Below, piece by piece: positions 61,167 to 64,000 of a DNA stretch of 64,000 nucleotides (positions within the stretch are counted from its first letter, which is position 1; each line of letters opens with the position of its first letter). The notes beneath the pieces were generated by a model that was not told the origin of the DNA, did no database searches, and worked only from the letters and a program-made list of their open reading frames with translations. Origin of the DNA: an uncultured Parabacteroides sp. (GTDB taxonomy: Bacteria; Bacteroidota; Bacteroidia; Bacteroidales; Tannerellaceae); contig NZ_CABUOD010000019.1 of assembly GCF_902493135.1 (NCBI RefSeq), forward strand, positions 21,267-85,266. Direction: 5' to 3'. Both the position numbers and the translations under genes were made by a program.

Positions 61167-63140
61167 ATGAAACGAATCTTATTATTTGCACTTGCCGGAA
61201 TCAGTTTGGCCGGCGGTGCGCAGACACATGATGGCGGATATCCGATTACGCCTGTACCTTTCACTTCTGTAAAAGTGACCGATAGCTTTTGGGGACAAAG
61301 GCTGAAGGCCAGCCGTGAGGTGACGATACCGCTTGCGTTCAGCAAATGCGAGGAGACCGGGCGATATGAAAACTTTACAAAGGCGGCTCATCCTAATAGC
61401 GACTATAAGGTGGAAGGCTTCTCGTTCGATGACACGGATGTGTATAAAACAATCGAGGGGGCAAGCTATTCGATGCAGACTTATCCCGACAAGAAGCTGG
61501 ACAAGTATATCGATAGCGTATTGACGGTAGTAGCGGCTGCACAGGAACCGGACGGTTATCTGTATACCGCCCGTACCATGAACCCGCAGCATCCGCATGA
61601 ATGGGCGGGAAGCGAACGATGGGAAAAAGTGGAAGACCTGAGCCATGAGTTTTATAATCTGGGACATATGGTCGAAGGAGCTGTCGCACACTATCAGGCA
61701 ACCGGTAAAAGGACATTTCTGGATGTGGCGATCAAATATGCCGATTGTGTCGAGAAAGCGATAGGCGACAAGCCTGGGCAACTCGTCCGTGTACCGGGCC
61801 ACCAGATTGCCGAGATGGCGCTCTGTAAACTTTATTTGGTGACGGGACAAAAGAAATATCTCGACCTTGCCAAATTCTTTCTTGACAAGCGGGGATATAC
61901 GCAGCGTAAGGATGCCTACAGCCAGGCGCATAAACCAGTGCTGGAGCAGGACGAGGCAGTCGGGCATGCCGTCCGGGCCGCTTATATGTATTCCGGTATG
62001 GCGGATGTGGCCGCTTTGACAGGCGATACGGGATATGTCCATGCGATCGACCGTATATGGGAGAATGTGGTGACGAAGAAATTATATATTACGGGCGGTA
62101 TAGGCGCCACTAACAATGGGGAAGCCTTTGGCGAGAATTACGAGCTGCCGAATCTGTCGGCCTATTGCGAAACTTGTGCCGCAATAGGGAATGTGTATTG
62201 GAACTATCGCCTGTTCCTGCTTCATGGCGAATCCAAATATTATGATGTGCTGGAGCGTACCTTATATAACGGACTGATTTCGGGTGTTTCCCTTGAAGGC
62301 AACGGATTCTTTTATCCGAACCCGTTGGCATCGACCGGTCAGCATCAGCGTAAACCCTGGTTCGGTTGTGCCTGCTGTCCGTCTAATATTTGCCGATTTA
62401 TTCCTTCGTTACCGGGGTATATATATGCAGTTCATGACAAAGATGTATATGTCAATCTCTTTATGAGTAATTCTTCCGATTTGAAAGTTGGCGGCAAGAG
62501 TTTGAAACTGACTCAAAGTACCGGATATCCTTGGGACGGTGATATCCGTCTGGATGTGGCTCCTAAAGGCAAGCAAGACTTTACGTTGAAAATCCGTGTC
62601 CCGGGTTGGGTAAGAGGCGAAGTGGTTCCGAGTGACCTATATACATTTTCCGACAGTAAACAGTTGGGCTATTCTGTCAAAGTAAACGGCGAACCGGTAG
62701 AAAGCAATCTGGACAAAGGCTATTTCTCTGTCACCCGCCAATGGAAGAAAGGGGATGTGGTAGAGGTCCATTTCGATATGGAGCCGCGGACGGTCAAAGC
62801 CAACGTGAAGGTGGAAGCCGATCGCGGACGTGTAGCCGTAGAGCGTGGTCCTGTCGTTTACTGTGCCGAATGGCCCGATAATAGCTTTGGTGTCATGAAC
62901 GTATTAATGAACCGGAAACCTGAATTTACAGTCGAACGCAAATCGGACTTGTTGTACGGCATCGATGAGATCAAAGTGGCGGCTCAGGCTTTGAACTATG
63001 GCCGGGACGGGCGCCTGTCTGTCCAAGATGTGACGTTGACTTTGATCCCTTACTATGCTTGGGCACACCGTGGGAAAGGGGAGATGACCGTTTGGTTGCC
63101 CCAGGAAGTGAATGCCGTATCTCCGGTATCGGACCGGTAA
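61167..63140 (+). CDS. Second GH127 beta-L-arabinofuranosidase
   Basis: 657 residues from 61167. Signal peptide (about 1-19, 'ISLAGGAQ'), secreted to the periplasm. Same GH127 features: Glu335 and Cys337 ('YCETCAA'), Cys403-Cys404 ('WFGCACCPSN'), with 'ITGGIGATNNGEAFGENYEL'. No added C-terminal domain. 8 nt behind the first GH127; together a two-gene arabinose-releasing unit. The two are clearly homologous, but differ in localisation (lipoprotein versus soluble). Confidence 0.9.
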   Translation: MKRILLFALAGISLAGGAQTHDGGYPITPVPFTSVKVTDSFWGQRLKASREVTIPLAFSKCEETGRYENFTKAAHPNSDYKVEGFSFDDTDVYKTIEGASYSMQTYPDKKLDKYIDSVLTVVAAAQEPDGYLYTARTMNPQHPHEWAGSERWEKVEDLSHEFYNLGHMVEGAVAHYQATGKRTFLDVAIKYADCVEKAIGDKPGQLVRVPGHQIAEMALCKLYLVTGQKKYLDLAKFFLDKRGYTQRKDAYSQAHKPVLEQDEAVGHAVRAAYMYSGMADVAALTGDTGYVHAIDRIWENVVTKKLYITGGIGATNNGEAFGENYELPNLSAYCETCAAIGNVYWNYRLFLLHGESKYYDVLERTLYNGLISGVSLEGNGFFYPNPLASTGQHQRKPWFGCACCPSNICRFIPSLPGYIYAVHDKDVYVNLFMSNSSDLKVGGKSLKLTQSTGYPWDGDIRLDVAPKGKQDFTLKIRVPGWVRGEVVPSDLYTFSDSKQLGYSVKVNGEPVESNLDKGYFSVTRQWKKGDVVEVHFDMEPRTVKANVKVEADRGRVAVERGPVVYCAEWPDNSFGVMNVLMNRKPEFTVERKSDLLYGIDEIKVAAQALNYGRDGRLSVQDVTLTLIPYYAWAHRGKGEMTVWLPQEVNAVSPVSDR

Positions 63141-63195
63141 TCCGTTCTGTCGGAAGCGTGATAGAATAGGTCTATTTGCATATAAAAATTATCTG

Positions 63196-63227
63196 TTTGA
63201 CAGGCACTTATATCTGATGTATCTTTG
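63196..63227 (+). promoter_or_regulatory. Complete Bacteroidetes promoter of dps
   Basis: TTTG (63196-63199), 20-nt spacer, TATCTTTG (63220-63227). Leader about 40 nt before the ATG. Confidence 0.75.
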
Positions 63228-63273
63228 CAGTACAAGAAAAACAAAAAGTATAACAATTAAAAAGTAAAGTATT

Positions 63274-63762
63274 ATGAAGACATTAGATTATATCCATTTG
63301 GATGCAGTTGCAGCAGGTAAAGTAGTTGAAGCATTACAACAGTTATTGGCCGATTATCAGGTATTCTATACAAACCTTCGTGGTTTTCACTGGAACATCA
63401 AGGGACACGGTTTCTTTGTTCTTCACAGCAAATTCGAAGATATGTATAATGATGCCGCCGAAAAGGTGGACGAACTGGCTGAGCGTATCCTGATGTTGGG
63501 TGGTGTTCCGGTAAACAAGTTCAGTGAATATCTGAAAGTTGCCAAAGTTAAGGAAGTATCGGGCGTATCTTGTGCAGACGAAGCGTTGGAAAACATTCTG
63601 AACACTTACGGCCAGTTTATTGCCGAAGAACGTAAGTTGCTCTCTATGGCTTCCGAATCCGGAGACGAGGCAACAGTAGCATTGATGAGCGATTACCTGA
63701 AGGAACAGGAAAAATTGGTTTGGATGTTAGTGGCTTACTCTTCTTGCGACTGTAAGAAATAA
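63274..63762 (+). CDS. dps: Dps-family ferritin-like protein
   Basis: 162 residues. Four-helix ferritin fold with the Dps ferroxidase ligands in 'YTNLRGFHWNIKGHGFFVLH' (His about 37) and 'SKFEDMYNDAAEKVDELAE' (Asp/Glu about 60-70). A dodecamer of this family stores iron and protects DNA from peroxide. The Cys-containing end 'SSCDCKK' is notable. It is a known OxyR target in Bacteroides; oxyR lies at 50748. Own strong promoter and terminator. Confidence 0.95.
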   Translation: MKTLDYIHLDAVAAGKVVEALQQLLADYQVFYTNLRGFHWNIKGHGFFVLHSKFEDMYNDAAEKVDELAERILMLGGVPVNKFSEYLKVAKVKEVSGVSCADEALENILNTYGQFIAEERKLLSMASESGDEATVALMSDYLKEQEKLVWMLVAYSSCDCKK

Positions 63763-63802
63763 TAAGTGTGTAAGTAATTAATAATTTATTCGTTGCGTTT
63801 GG

Positions 63803-63834
63803 AAAAGGCGGCCTCGTGAGGAGACCGCCTTTTT
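63803..63834 (+). terminator. Terminator of dps
   Basis: AAAGGCGG (63804-63811) pairs with CCGCCTTT (63825-63832), with inner CCTC/GAGG, then T residues. Confidence 0.85.
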
Positions 63835-63839
63835 GATTT

Positions 63840-64000
63840 GTGCCCGAACCATACGAAAGTGCGTTTTGGACAATTATCAAAATGACACTACCTACCGGGT
63901 AAATCGGATGGGTCTTGTTCACTTTTGCTGTATGGTTACTTTTTGTGTATTTAATTAATAAAAGAGCACAGCTTAAAAAATAAAAGTCTATATTATAAGT
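63840..64000 (+). promoter_or_regulatory. Upstream region of a gene beyond the window (TTTTGGACAA element)
   Basis: 63840-63879 shares a TTTTGGACAA-centred 40-bp stretch with 5129-5169. It probably leads to a regulated gene to the right of the window. No coding sequence here. Confidence 0.35.

Noticed and set aside
1..64000. tRNA, rRNA, insertion sequences, prophage, replication origin
   Set aside because: No cloverleaf-like sequence, transposase, integrase or phage genes were recognised on either strand.

Overview
The window looks like a chromosomal segment of a gut Bacteroidales, most like Parabacteroides. This is inferred from gene content and from promoters of the Bacteroidetes type (-7 box TAnnTTTG, in two cases with a TTTG element 20 nt upstream); species cannot be fixed from sequence alone. 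Most of it is a GC-balanced core. One clearly AT-rich insert lies at about 51.9-55.8 kb, and a milder AT-rich stretch at about 31-34.4 kb.

Layout. 0-4.4 kb: end of dTDP-glucose dehydratase, then a large AsmA-like protein. 4.4-5.4 kb: no gene, but repeats and what looks like an abandoned promoter region. 5.4-9.8 kb: a redox operon (lipoprotein flavodoxin, aldo/keto reductase, amidohydrolase) with a divergent AraC regulator; two further members (a second flavodoxin and a carboxymuconolactone decarboxylase) survive only as internally deleted remnants. 10.2-14.7 kb: LysR regulator with a YeiH-type transporter, then a class A PBP. 14.8-21.5 kb: a glp operon (dehydrogenase, kinase, facilitator) with a PL8 polysaccharide lyase attached 9 nt behind glpF. 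21.5-24 kb: dihydroorotase and queE/queD. 24-29.7 kb: a possible small RNA, an ECF sigma/FecR system with two related surface proteins, and an orphan ECF sigma factor. 30-34.4 kb: a Gly/Trp/Tyr-rich secreted protein, a FadL-like porin and a decayed toxin-antitoxin locus. 34.6-42.4 kb: housekeeping (ECF sigma, rpe, comEC, nrnA, DUF4827, glmM, AICAR transformylase, NUDIX). 42.6-49.1 kb: topB and the phenylalanine/tyrosine operon pheA-aminotransferase-aroF/CM-tyrA. 49.1-52 kb: oxyR and a small unknown gene, flanked by two decayed copies of one ATPase gene. 52-58.6 kb: a peptide-natural-product cluster (LanC-like protein, GT4 glycosyltransferase, C39-like/VKOR/thioredoxin fusion, double-glycine precursor with six cysteines), followed by an MG2/plug surface protein. 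58.7-63.1 kb: two GH127 arabinofuranosidases. 63.2-63.8 kb: dps.

Two systems stand out. First, the Phe/Tyr operon carries a complete attenuator: a 24-residue leader peptide with five Phe and five Tyr codons packed into 12 positions, an intrinsic terminator, and a competing pairing that would break that terminator. Second, the AT-rich cluster at 52-55.8 kb has the parts for a disulfide-bonded, possibly glycosylated secreted peptide. Its oxidoreductase carries a C39-like domain that seems to lack the catalytic Cys and His, suggesting a leader-binding rather than a cutting role. A third theme is decay: at least five loci are relics with internal deletions, and two promoter-like blocks at 5.2 and 29.7 kb share sequence but drive no visible gene.
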